This document shows positions 32,797 through 41,062 of a DNA stretch of 42,903 nt, piece after piece. The DNA is taken from contig JAIEQI010000028.1 of assembly GCA_019747875.1 (NCBI GenBank), positions 1 through 42,903 on the forward strand, read 5' to 3'. The translations under genes and the position numbers were made by a program. The notes below the pieces were generated by a model that saw only the letters and a program-made list of their open reading frames with translations, made no database searches and was not told where the DNA came from. The DNA is from Candidatus Obscuribacterales bacterium. Lineage in GTDB: Bacteria > Cyanobacteriota > Vampirovibrionia > Obscuribacterales > Obscuribacteraceae. The stretch's first letter is position 1. Each line of letters starts with the position of its first letter.

Positions 32797-33864
32797 CTAC
32801 GCTGTAGCCGGGCGTGGTTTCGATGCCTTCGGACCCTTCTCATTCTTTGGCGGGGTGGCCGGAAGGTCCTTCGAGGCTTGCGGGAATATGCTTCGCCGAT
32901 GGTGCCATACCAATATTGCAGCGATTGGGGTGCCGATCGCAATCAACGCCGCTGCAAGGTAGATTGATGTTAATACCATGGCGATCATACTTTTGAGTTC
33001 AGCCAGATTCCTATCTAGAGCATTCAGGCGTTGTCCCATTGTTGAAATTGGTTCAGCAAGGTCATTCAGCGGTTTCTGCAATTGAATAATTGGCGGGCGC
33101 AGATCCTTCATCGGCTTTTCCAACCTACCCATTTGTTGGCGCATGCCAGAAATATCTGCGCGCATCGAGTTGATTGCACCTTCCACGTTCCCCATTTGCC
33201 CGGTGATATTCGTCATGCTGCCCTGAACTAACTTCATGCTTCCTTGCATTGATGTCATCTTTCCCTGGACATCGGTCATTTCTTTGGTAACGCCTTCCAT
33301 CTTCTCTCCGACGGTGCCCATCTTTTGACCGACACCATTCATAGATGTGTTTACTTCACCCATTTTGTTTTCCAGACTTTCCATCGAAGGCTGCAATGCA
33401 GCTATTGGCCCCGTTAGTTTCATGATCTGTTGTTCCAGCCGAACTGTTTGTGCCTGCAGTTTTGTTACTGGTCTGAAGAGCCAGCCGAGTGGATTGAGCC
33501 CAGGTCCCTTTTCTACAGGCTCTTGTTTAAGATCCTGCGGATGCACTTTGACTCCCGGGATTTTATTTACGACCTTCGCCTGTGTTGCTGCCATCTTGTC
33601 GCTTTGTTTAACGGTTTGTTTGTGCACTTCCTCAACAGCTTTACTATCATTTGTTGGCGGCACCGGTGGCACCGCCGGTACCGGTGGCACTGTTGTGCTT
33701 GGCGTTGCTTGCGATACAACGGCTGTACTTGATCCTGCTGCTGTCGTATTTGACGCACTGTCTGCCGCATTCACTGCAGGCATGAATATCGTCAATGCTA
33801 GTAATATTCCGGCTAATTCTCTTGAGCTTGATGTATCAAAAGCTCTCGCGTTAGAAGCGAACAT
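32797..33864 (-). CDS. Exported, membrane-anchored long coiled-coil protein
   Basis: A hydrophobic N-terminus (about 17-34, LAGILLALTIFMPAVNA) is followed by a Thr/Val/Pro-rich linker (VPPVPAVPPVPP) and, from about residue 132 to 297, 23 uninterrupted seven-residue repeats. Position a is mostly Met or Ile and position d mostly Val, Leu or Met, for example MGTVGEK, MEGVTKE, MTDVQGK. A transmembrane helix follows near 299-322 (VLTSIYLAAALIAIGTPIAAILVW), then a basic Pro/Lys-rich tail. The protein should be a rod in the periplasm with its C-terminus inside the cell. Function unknown. The SD GGGAGGT precedes the ATG. It neighbours the hybrid kinase gene on the same strand, downstream of it by 158 bases. 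Confidence 0.85.
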   Translation of the reverse strand: MFASNARAFDTSSSRELAGILLALTIFMPAVNAADSASNTTAAGSSTAVVSQATPSTTVPPVPAVPPVPPTNDSKAVEEVHKQTVKQSDKMAATQAKVVNKIPGVKVHPQDLKQEPVEKGPGLNPLGWLFRPVTKLQAQTVRLEQQIMKLTGPIAALQPSMESLENKMGEVNTSMNGVGQKMGTVGEKMEGVTKEMTDVQGKMTSMQGSMKLVQGSMTNITGQMGNVEGAINSMRADISGMRQQMGRLEKPMKDLRPPIIQLQKPLNDLAEPISTMGQRLNALDRNLAELKSMIAMVLTSIYLAAALIAIGTPIAAILVWHHRRSIFPQASKDLPATPPKNEKGPKASKPRPATA

Positions 33865-34022
33865 ACGCTAACCTCCCAGTCTTCACCTCGTGTGTGGCTT
33901 GCGACGGGCTTCTCGCGTCTTTGGTTCCATTCAGCGGTTAAGCGACGACTCTGAAGGTCTGCACTGAGAGCCGCCTTTGCTGTTCTATGATTGTGGATGA
34001 GCTCGAAAACCTTTGCCTGAGC

Positions 34023-37000
34023 CTACGTCGCGTTAGTAGGACCTGCATATTGACTGATGATGTTTCGCAAATCGTCTAACTTGAATGGTTTGCTCATATA
34101 TCCATCCATTCCCGCTGCAAGACAGGTATCTTTGTCGCCTTGCATAGCATTGGCTGTCATGGCGATGATCGGAATATGTTTGCCCGATGCAACTTCGAGT
34201 TCTCGAATTGTCTTTGTCGCTTCAAGTCCATCCATCTCAGGCATTTGCCAATCCATGAATATCAAACTGTATTTTTTGCTATTGGCCGCGTTAACTGCTT
34301 CTTTTCCGTTAGCAACGATCTCAACTGAACAGCCCAGCTTCTCTAAAAGCGATTTGACCATTCGTTGTAGTACGACGCTATCTTCTGCAACTAAAATTCG
34401 AGTGTTTGAAAATATAGCTTCACCAACCTGTGCATCTTTATCGATCTTATGGCTTTGATTGTTTGGCTTATCAGTCTGTCCTCGAGAAAGGGATACCATC
34501 CATCGCACTAAGTCATGTTGATTGAGTGGTGTTGTCAGCGGTGACGCATGTAAATCGCGCGGCGGCTTGACTGAATCGGAGTCGCGCAGAAACGCAATCG
34601 ATATCCTCGCGAATTCTGGATTTGCCTGTATGACTTTAGAAAGCGCCGATGCGTATACGCTATCAACCAAGATAGCGCTGAAAGGACTGGAACTCAAAGT
34701 AGATTTTATGGCGGATTCTTCGCCTGATCGCAATATCTCTGCGTTCAGTCCTACGGTGGCTAAATGTTTGCTCAAGATTTCTGGGAAATATGCTTGAGGC
34801 GAGAGAATCAATACCCGTTTATTTGGGGGAAGCGTTCCCTCGACCCGTGCAGCCTCTCCAGCGACGCCGGCCCAAGCAGGTAATTCGAACCAGAATGTGG
34901 ATCCTTTTCCTTCTTCGCTGTTGATGTGGATTTCGCCGCCCATTAGTTCAACTAAGCGCTTGCTGATAGATAAGCCTAATCCCGTGCCGCCATATCGCCT
35001 TGTGGTGGAACCATCGGCTTGTACAAATGGTTGGAATAGTCGGGACTGGGCCTCTGGTGAGATGCCGATTCCGGAGTCTTGTACGGTGAATCTGACTCGC
35101 TCAGGTCCATCCTTGTCGGCCACTCGTGTTACGTGAATGATTACCTCACCTACGGCTGTAAATTTAACTGCATTTCCAGCAAGATTTATCAAAATTTGGC
35201 GCAGGCGGGCAGGATCTCCACGGAAGTTGTTGCTAACCTCAGGATCAATAAAAGTGAATAACTTCAATCCTTTGCTTTGTGCAGCAGAAGCCAAAATGTC
35301 GGAGACTTCTTTCATCACTGTATCAAGTGAAAACGCTACAGAGTTTACTTCAAGTTTCCCTGCTTCGATCTTTGAGAAATCGAGGATATCATTTATGACA
35401 GTGAGCAATGACTGCGCTGATTCGTTCACCAGTCGGGCGTAGTCTTTTTGTTTATCATCAAGATTGGTATTGAGAAGCAGTTGGTTCATGCCGATGACAG
35501 CACTTATCGGTGTGCGAATCTCATGAGAGATGTTTGCGACGAATTCAGATTTCAAGCGCGATCCTTCTACAGCTTGATCTCTTGCACTTTCGAGATCCTG
35601 ATTCAAGACGGCAAGTTCTGCAATTCGCAGCTCCAAATCTTCATTTAGGTGCGTTGCATGTTGCTCGAGTTGCTTGCGTTCGGATACCTCGGCTGCAAGA
35701 CGCGCGTTCATCGCTTCAAGTTCTTTTGCACGCAGAAAAGCAGCGCGCGCCAGTGCTAAAGACAATAGCATCAAGGCTCCAATTACAAGACCAAGTGCCA
35801 TGAATATTTCAGGGAATCGGCGGATCGTTTCTTTCGCCGATCCAAGAGCGCGCCCGACAGCGCCCGAGGATTCCTTTTGCACTACCTGCTGATCGGAAGT
35901 CAGAGCATAAGCGGACTTCTCGCTTGCTACTTTTGCCGGAGCAATTTGTTCTGTAGCTTGTGAGTTCGCAATTTGAGGAAATGGTCCATAAAGCTCATGA
36001 GTAGTTGTTGATTTCTCGTTTTCAGTCTCGGGTCGAGCTTGATCTGTCTTGGAGCTTCCCGCACTGCTCTGATTGATAGGAGCAGTCGCTTTCTTCTTGG
36101 ATCTTCTTTCTTCCGCACTCAGTGCGACCTCGCGAAAGTTCGAGCGAAATGCATTTACGCGAGTTTGATCAGTTGGTACTATGCCTTGTACCGGCGCCGA
36201 TGCCATTGATTGGGAAGCCACACTTCCTGCAGTATTAGTGTTCGCGTTCGCAACAAGTACGGATTGAGACGTTGCTGTTGCAGAACTTGTCGTTATGCCC
36301 GAGCCACCGCCCGGACTACCACCACCGTTGCCATTTCCGCCTCCAGGCAATCCGGGATTGTCAGGAATTGGAGGTATCTGACCTTCAGATAATGCTGCAA
36401 GAACACTGTTTGCTGTTTGACCCGCGGCAGATACGACGCCGTTGACTACTCTTGAAGCTGTACCCAAACCTGTACCGGCAATTTCCGCTACTGGGCTGGC
36501 GAGTTCTGCGGCTACAAATCCAGCTCGTCCGCGAGTCATGTCCAAAATTGCGGCAGTTTTCACCAGACGATCGAAGACCCTGCGTTCTCCGGCATTTGAG
36601 GAAGACTGCAATGAACTTAGTAAAGGCTGATTTTTGATCAAGCTCGCGAGGTTGATCTCGCTAATAGCCATGCGGTTGTTATCCAACATGATTTGACTTC
36701 GGCGTGCCACACCGTCTGCAGGACGAACTGTCGCGAGCTGCAACGGATTATTTGAAGCCAGCAATTCAAATCCAGGTCGGACGCTCACTACCTGTTGTGA
36801 GCCTGCCATCTGGAATCGAACATTCTGTCCTGCGCTGTCCAGATTTTGAATCTTAAGGACACCGTTTGCCATGTTTACCAGAACATTGGCTTGCTTGCCC
36901 ACCCAGACTTTACCCACCACGGATTCTAGGAGCACGGAATTTCTAGACGATGGCAGAGAAAGAAGAACGCTTCCTTGTGTAAGCTGAATTCTTCCAGAAC

Positions 37001-37688
37001 CCAAATCCTTTATATGTGCGTTGGCCGAACTGAAAGTGAATTGCCTGGAATCAACGTTCTGTAAGGAAGAGCCAATTAGCTGTCCATTAAGAAGATTCAG
37101 TCCGCGCACTGGTTGCAGTGTCGCTGAGTTAAATATGGGCAGAATCTGTCCCGGTTGGGCTATGCCACTAGTTGGAATCATATTTGGGCCGGCGCGATTC
37201 AGAGCGCCATTGACGTTTATCCCCACATTTCCATTTAGGAATTGACCCGCCGCTGAATTATTCACGCCGTTCAGTATGGATTGACTCGAGCCCAAAGCAC
37301 TTCCTGCAACACCGTTTACACCACCGGTAATTCCATTTACCGTAGCACCGATACCAACTCCTGCTCCGTTAACTGCTCCACCTACTCCTGCTCCCAGTCC
37401 ACTCATTACCCCACTTACCGGACCTGTTACAGGTGAGAGAACACCACCGGCGGCGCCAAGCGCTTGGTTTCCTGTGGAGACCGTCGACTGAACTAGTCCG
37501 CTGACACTGCCAAAGATACCACCAAGCCCAGAGCCGTTTTGCCCAATCATGACGTTGTTGTCGGCGTACACGAGACTACTGCCGATTAGTGAAATGGAAA
37601 CTGACAATGCTAAAGCAGTAGCTATTGTCCTTTTATGTTGGCCGACGGCACTAACAACTTTGAAGCTTTTCAATTTTGTCTTTGTCAT
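34023..37688 (-). CDS. FecR-domain hybrid histidine kinase with two receiver-like domains
   Basis: This is a 1,221-residue sensor. A signal anchor (about 20-42) leads into a Gly/Val/Asn-rich low-complexity region (about 50-175), then a FecR-like beta domain (about 214-312, IKDLGSGRIQLTQGSVLLSLP), a long Gly/Ser linker, and a membrane helix near 624-646. Inside the cell follow a coiled coil, HisKA with H722 (ISHEIRTP), a HATPase with the N and G boxes (NLAGNAVKFT, GTGLGLSISKRL), a degenerate receiver (about 960-1080) and a complete receiver with D1146 (FMDWQMPEMDG). FecR domains normally relay signals to sigma factors; here one seems to sense for a kinase. Ligand and output partner are unknown. 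AAGGA lies eight bases before the ATG. Confidence 0.93.
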   Translation of the reverse strand: MTKTKLKSFKVVSAVGQHKRTIATALALSVSISLIGSSLVYADNNVMIGQNGSGLGGIFGSVSGLVQSTVSTGNQALGAAGGVLSPVTGPVSGVMSGLGAGVGGAVNGAGVGIGATVNGITGGVNGVAGSALGSSQSILNGVNNSAAGQFLNGNVGINVNGALNRAGPNMIPTSGIAQPGQILPIFNSATLQPVRGLNLLNGQLIGSSLQNVDSRQFTFSSANAHIKDLGSGRIQLTQGSVLLSLPSSRNSVLLESVVGKVWVGKQANVLVNMANGVLKIQNLDSAGQNVRFQMAGSQQVVSVRPGFELLASNNPLQLATVRPADGVARRSQIMLDNNRMAISEINLASLIKNQPLLSSLQSSSNAGERRVFDRLVKTAAILDMTRGRAGFVAAELASPVAEIAGTGLGTASRVVNGVVSAAGQTANSVLAALSEGQIPPIPDNPGLPGGGNGNGGGSPGGGSGITTSSATATSQSVLVANANTNTAGSVASQSMASAPVQGIVPTDQTRVNAFRSNFREVALSAEERRSKKKATAPINQSSAGSSKTDQARPETENEKSTTTHELYGPFPQIANSQATEQIAPAKVASEKSAYALTSDQQVVQKESSGAVGRALGSAKETIRRFPEIFMALGLVIGALMLLSLALARAAFLRAKELEAMNARLAAEVSERKQLEQHATHLNEDLELRIAELAVLNQDLESARDQAVEGSRLKSEFVANISHEIRTPISAVIGMNQLLLNTNLDDKQKDYARLVNESAQSLLTVINDILDFSKIEAGKLEVNSVAFSLDTVMKEVSDILASAAQSKGLKLFTFIDPEVSNNFRGDPARLRQILINLAGNAVKFTAVGEVIIHVTRVADKDGPERVRFTVQDSGIGISPEAQSRLFQPFVQADGSTTRRYGGTGLGLSISKRLVELMGGEIHINSEEGKGSTFWFELPAWAGVAGEAARVEGTLPPNKRVLILSPQAYFPEILSKHLATVGLNAEILRSGEESAIKSTLSSSPFSAILVDSVYASALSKVIQANPEFARISIAFLRDSDSVKPPRDLHASPLTTPLNQHDLVRWMVSLSRGQTDKPNNQSHKIDKDAQVGEAIFSNTRILVAEDSVVLQRMVKSLLEKLGCSVEIVANGKEAVNAANSKKYSLIFMDWQMPEMDGLEATKTIRELEVASGKHIPIIAMTANAMQGDKDTCLAAGMDGYMSKPFKLDDLRNIISQYAGPTNAT

Positions 37689-37881
37689 CCTGGAGGTCCT
37701 TAAGCCTTGCCAATCCCTGAAGTTCCGTTTTGTTCGGAGTAATTTATTACTAGACTGAACTAAAAGATATCCATTCGGAACCGGCTTGCCTTCCTGTTTC
37801 TATCATGGATGATCTCAAGAATTTTTGGGCCTGATTAATGAAGATTTTTCTAATGGATGACTATAGGAGTAAACCTGAAGA

Positions 37882-37972
37882 CGGAGGACTACCAAAGCTC
37901 TCCGGCGTTAACTTTGCTGTGGGTTCCCGCTTCCCACGAAAAGAGTACGGAAAACCCTAGCGATTGCTAAGG
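37882..37972. other. Three consecutive hairpins in the 587-base gap
   Basis: Inverted repeats at 37882-37904 (CGGAG, CTCCG), 37919-37937 (GTGGG, CCCAC) and 37956-37972 (CCTAGC-GATT-GCTA-A-GG) are tightly packed upstream of the kinase gene and about 300 bases upstream of the zinc-ribbon gene. They could be a leader RNA or small RNA on either strand. I could not match them to a known riboswitch. Confidence 0.4.
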
Positions 37973-38034
37973 CTACCCCATCGACCGAAAACGGCATTGT
38001 GTGAGGGAATTTATACTTCTGTTTCCTTAAGTGT

Positions 38035-38157
38035 ACACCCTAACAATCGAGTTGGAAAAAGATTGGCGCTAACTTTTTCTGAATCTGAATAGATTTGGAG
38101 ACCATCGACTTAACTGCTTCGGCGGAACCGAAACACCCTAACTTTCTCGTTGGAAAA
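38035..38157. promoter_or_regulatory. Duplicated operator-like site CCTAAC-N6-GTTGG
   Basis: ACACCCTAAC-N6-GTTGGAAAA occurs at 38035-38059 and again at 38133-38157, exactly 98 bases apart, with differing six-base centres. The arms CTAAC/GTTGG are nearly inverted repeats, as for a dimeric regulator. They lie between the divergent kinase and zinc-ribbon genes; the downstream copy ends 118 bases before the latter. A further CTAAC lies at 38069. Confidence 0.55.
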
Positions 38158-38275
38158 TGTCTCCGAATGTAGTGGCACTTAATATCAATTTTCTCTGTCC
38201 TGTATTGCTAAGATTAAGAGTAGAAACAGAAATCTGAAAATAATCTGCTCTTTTTCGGCTAAAAGGAGAATTTCG

Positions 38276-38479
38276 ATGAAAGCAAAAATGTCGAATAAAC
38301 CGCCGGAAACCGCTCGATACATGTGTATGCAGTGCAACAAGCAATTCGCTTTTGGAAAAGGCGATTTGGTTTGTCCAAAGTGCGGAAATAGGAAGAGATC
38401 GGAACTCGTTCCCATCTATGTTAGAAACAATCCAGCAGAAGACAATATGTACACTGCTGAAGATTGGCACGGCGGGTAG
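38276..38479 (+). CDS. Small zinc-ribbon protein
   Basis: This 67-residue protein carries two CxxC knuckles: C17-M-Q-C20 and C33-P-K-C36 (VCPKCGNRKR), the layout of a rubredoxin-like or FmdB-like zinc ribbon. A basic patch follows the second knuckle, and the C-terminus is acidic (AEDNMYTAEDWHGG). It probably binds zinc and either nucleic acid or protein; the role is unknown. The SD AAAGGAGA lies seven bases before the ATG. It is downstream of the duplicated operator-like sites, so it may be tightly regulated. Its stop codon forms part of the terminator stem. Confidence 0.8.
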   Translation: MKAKMSNKPPETARYMCMQCNKQFAFGKGDLVCPKCGNRKRSELVPIYVRNNPAEDNMYTAEDWHGG

Positions 38480-38493
38480 TTTTTAGCTACCCG
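38473..38493 (+). terminator. Terminator overlapping the zinc-ribbon stop
   Basis: CGGGTAG and CTACCCG form a 7-bp stem with a seven-base loop, followed by AATTTTGTTT. The TAG stop lies inside the first arm. Confidence 0.65.
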
Positions 38494-38509
38494 TAACAAT
38501 TTTGTTTGA

Positions 38510-38530
38510 CTACAGTCCGGCCGACTGTAG
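38510..38530 (+). other. Leader hairpin of the orphan gene at 38554
   Basis: CTACAGTC and GACTGTAG form a perfect 8-bp stem with loop CGGCC, ending 11 bases before the SD (GGGAGG). It may be a second terminator or a leader structure, since no T-tract follows. Confidence 0.45.
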
Positions 38531-38553
38531 CTGCTGCTTGGGAGGAATGATTT

Positions 38554-38952
38554 ATGTCTGAACACATGGCTGGATCAGGAGGGCAAAGTTCAGGCTATCC
38601 GCTGAACGATACCGTATGTCGTCTTATTTCGTTGATCCACAAGAAATCTCAGAGCCTCGGCGCTTATGGAAGTTGCGAGGAGTCGGGATCCGCTGAAGTA
38701 ACGGAGCTTCTCTCAAAAATGAAAAAGGATGATGAGGAAGCTGTCAGAGAACTTGCGCGCAAACTGCGCACGGAACTGAACAAAGAATTCTGTGAATCCA
38801 GAGAGGGGAGTGGTGAGACTGATCCTCTGATTAATTGCACTGCATTACCGTTACCGAAGGAAGAGGCTATTGCAAAAGTAGAGAGCCTGAAAGACGAACA
38901 GCTTGTGGACGAGAACGAATCGATGGAAGCCGTAAAACAAGCTGCTGAATAG
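38554..38952 (+). CDS. Small orphan protein
   Basis: I do not recognise this 132-residue protein. It is acidic and mainly helical (AEVTELLSKMKKDDEEAVRELARKLRTELNKE, about 47-78) with four cysteines near 22, 41, 80 and 95 that are not spaced as a zinc knuckle. There is no signal peptide or membrane helix. The N-terminus is Gly/Ser-rich. The SD GGGAGG lies nine bases before the ATG. It precedes the nitroreductase gene by 31 bases and is probably co-transcribed with it, so a redox-linked role is possible but unsupported. Confidence 0.65.
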   Translation: MSEHMAGSGGQSSGYPLNDTVCRLISLIHKKSQSLGAYGSCEESGSAEVTELLSKMKKDDEEAVRELARKLRTELNKEFCESREGSGETDPLINCTALPLPKEEAIAKVESLKDEQLVDENESMEAVKQAAE

Positions 38953-38983
38953 TTTGTCCATCATATGAAACCAGGAGGTGGAG

Positions 38984-39655
38984 ATGTTAGATTTGCGATC
39001 AAATCAAAATAAACAGGTGACCCCGCTAAATGTAGCGATCAGAAACCGCAGAGCAACGCAAGGATTCAAACCTGATGAGGTCCCTGAAGAGATTTTGAAT
39101 GAGATTCTCGAATCGTCCCTTCTTGCTCCATCAGGCTATAACCTGCAACCATGGCGCTTCATTGTCGTGAAGGATGCAGATTCCCGGAAGCGATTAAGAG
39201 CCGTAGCCATGAATCAGCCGAAAGTTGAGGAGGCACCAGTAGTGGTGATCGCCTGCGCAGATCCGAATTCATGGAAAACGGATATTGAGCGTGTTATAAA
39301 ACTTGGACAGGAAGCTGGGCAGATTAAGGATGACAAATCCGCCGACTTCATTAGAACGAATGCCAACAAGTATCTGAGTTCGATCGATACTAAAGTCTGG
39401 GCGACAAAGCAAACGATGATTGCGTTTACGCATATGATGCTCCTTTCTGAGACTTTTGGCTTAGATACCGCGCCGATGGAAGGTTTTTTCGAGGACCAGG
39501 TCAAAAAGGAATTTCAGATCCCAGACGATTTGATCGTATTGGCGCTGCTAGCAATCGGTTATGCTGGGAAGCCAGATCGACCCTTTGGCGGTCGCTTTGA
39601 TCTGGGTGATCTGATCAGCCTGGATAAGTTCGGCATGCCTTATGTCGCGAGCTGA
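38984..39655 (+). CDS. Nitroreductase family protein (FMN-dependent)
   Basis: This 223-residue protein has the nitroreductase fold. AIRNRRATQGF near 18 supplies the Arg residues that bind the FMN phosphate. LAPSGYNLQPWRFIVVKD near 46 is the family signature for flavin and dimer contacts, followed by PVVVIACADP near 85 and LLALLAIGYAGKPDRPFGGR near 187-205. Members reduce nitro compounds, quinones or related substrates with NAD(P)H, or dehydrogenate specialised substrates; this one's substrate is unknown. The ATG at 38984 is preferred: AGGAGGTG lies just before it and covers the alternative GTG at 38978. Confidence 0.92.
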   Translation: MLDLRSNQNKQVTPLNVAIRNRRATQGFKPDEVPEEILNEILESSLLAPSGYNLQPWRFIVVKDADSRKRLRAVAMNQPKVEEAPVVVIACADPNSWKTDIERVIKLGQEAGQIKDDKSADFIRTNANKYLSSIDTKVWATKQTMIAFTHMMLLSETFGLDTAPMEGFFEDQVKKEFQIPDDLIVLALLAIGYAGKPDRPFGGRFDLGDLISLDKFGMPYVAS

Positions 39656-39833
39656 GTTCAGTTCGTTGCCAGTATTCGACTAAAGAGCAATTGTGCTAAG
39701 AGCGTGTCTGCGCTGTATCTGAGCGCAGCCAGCTAAGTATGGTCCGTGATGATTCGTCGCCCTTTTTGTGGTGGCGTAGCGGCTCGGTTCGATCATGGGA
39801 TCGCCGGAGCTTCTAAATCTTGAAGCAACCGAC

Positions 39834-40841
39834 TTAAGCCGCTCCGCGTTTCTTCGTTCCAGTTTTCTTATGAGTCGTTTTACTTGCGGTGGCGCGCTTT
39901 CGTGTCGTGCGTTTAGTTTCGGTGCTAGCTTTACTGCGTTCCCCAGTCTTTCTGGCTGATTTTGAAGCAGCTTTCCGACGAGCTTTTTTCGGTGTCTCGT
40001 TTTCGTCATGCTCTTCTGCGGTCTCTTCGCTCTCTTCTTCCTTAGTGGGTTTTGCATTTGCCTTTTTGCCTTCTTTTAAGTTATTCAAGCTCGCATTTAG
40101 AGCATCCATCAAGTTCAGCACTTCACCGCGTCCGGCGCGTCGAGGCTCTTCTTCAACAATCTCTGCGCCTTCTAACTTCGACTCGATAACTTTATTTAAG
40201 GCTTCCCGATAGTTATCCTTGTATTTCTCCGGTTCGAATTCTTCTGCCAACATATCGATGAGGTTCGAAGCCATCGTCATTTCTTGTTTGGAAATCTTTG
40301 CTTCCCGCGGTGAGGCATCAATGTCGATCTTAATCTCATCCGGATACAACAATGTAGATAAAAGCAACGTGTCTCCAACTGGACGTAGAGCGCATAGCCT
40401 TTCCTTTGTGCGAATTGCCACTGTACCGAGTCCAATCATGTTTTTCTCTCGCAAAGCATGAACGAAAAGATTGTAGGGATGTGCTCCGGTCTTTTCAGGC
40501 TCAAGATAGTACGATTTCTCGAAATAGATGGGATCCATTTCTTCCAATTTCACAAATGCAGTGACCTGTACTATGTTCTTGCTTGGCAGTGGAAGTTGTT
40601 CAAAGTCCTCGTCACTCAAGGGGACGTATCGTCCTTTTGCATACTCATATCCTCGTTCAACCTCGCCCCAGTCGATCTGTCTATCGCATGATGGGCACCA
40701 CCTAACTTCTTTTATTCGGTGTTTGCATTTGTCATGCAGAAGATGGAAGGAAGTATTTTTATTGTCGGTAGCAGTGTATAACTTGACGGGTATATTGACC
40801 ATCCCGAAACCTATCGCGCCGCTCCACATTGCTCTAGCCAT
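39834..40841 (-). CDS. ku: Non-homologous end-joining protein Ku
   Basis: Bacterial Ku binds DNA double-strand ends as a homodimer and recruits LigD. The protein is 335 residues. The start block MARAMWSGAIGFGMVNIPVKLY is classic, followed by a Cys pair region (KHRIKEVRWCPSCDRQIDWGE near 30-50), the core GRYVPLSDEDFEQLP and FEKSYYLEP, and TLLYPDEI near 155. After about 255 it has a long Lys/Arg/Thr/Ala-rich tail of histone-H1 type that would bind DNA without sequence preference. ATG 40841 is chosen over 40871 and 40862 because it matches the family start and has AAGG nine bases upstream. It is divergent from ligD. Confidence 0.97.
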   Translation of the reverse strand: MARAMWSGAIGFGMVNIPVKLYTATDNKNTSFHLLHDKCKHRIKEVRWCPSCDRQIDWGEVERGYEYAKGRYVPLSDEDFEQLPLPSKNIVQVTAFVKLEEMDPIYFEKSYYLEPEKTGAHPYNLFVHALREKNMIGLGTVAIRTKERLCALRPVGDTLLLSTLLYPDEIKIDIDASPREAKISKQEMTMASNLIDMLAEEFEPEKYKDNYREALNKVIESKLEGAEIVEEEPRRAGRGEVLNLMDALNASLNNLKEGKKANAKPTKEEESEETAEEHDENETPKKARRKAASKSARKTGERSKASTETKRTTRKRATASKTTHKKTGTKKRGAA

Positions 40842-41020
40842 AATGCGTACCTTCGTAGTCATCACATACACCTGACCCAGGTTTAGACGCTGTATGTGTC
40901 TTTGGAAGTTCCGCTCGGCTTTAGACTTCGCCTGAAGCCGCTTCTAGACTGCCAGAGGAACTGACCCATGACAGAGTCCGTCTAGATTTTGGAATGGATG
41001 GGATAAAAGACATCACTATA

Positions 41021-41040
41021 GGAGCAAGCTGGCTTGCTCC
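41021..41040. repeat. Near-perfect hairpin between ku and ligD
   Basis: GGAGCAAGC and GCTTGCTCC flank a two-base centre, giving a 20-base palindrome 22 bases before the ligD ATG. It could be an operator for the divergent pair, or a REP-like element: its core GCAAGCTGGCTTG recurs at the 18.5-kb hairpin. Confidence 0.6.
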
Positions 41041-41062
41041 TGCAGTGTATCGGAGAAGTATT

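Noticed and set aside
37860..38000. Cyclic-di-GMP (GEMM) riboswitch, suggested by AAAGC...CTCCGGC near 37894-37906
   Set aside because: The rest of the GEMM core (GGNAAACC pairing and the GGTAGGTAGCGGGGTTACCG-type second stem) is absent on either strand, and the spacing is wrong. Kept only as an unassigned structured region.
39656..39833. Terminator between the nitroreductase and ku genes
   Set aside because: CGCC and GGCG arms near 39760 pair only weakly around CTTTTTGTGG. Convergent genes make a terminator likely, but I cannot support a specific one.
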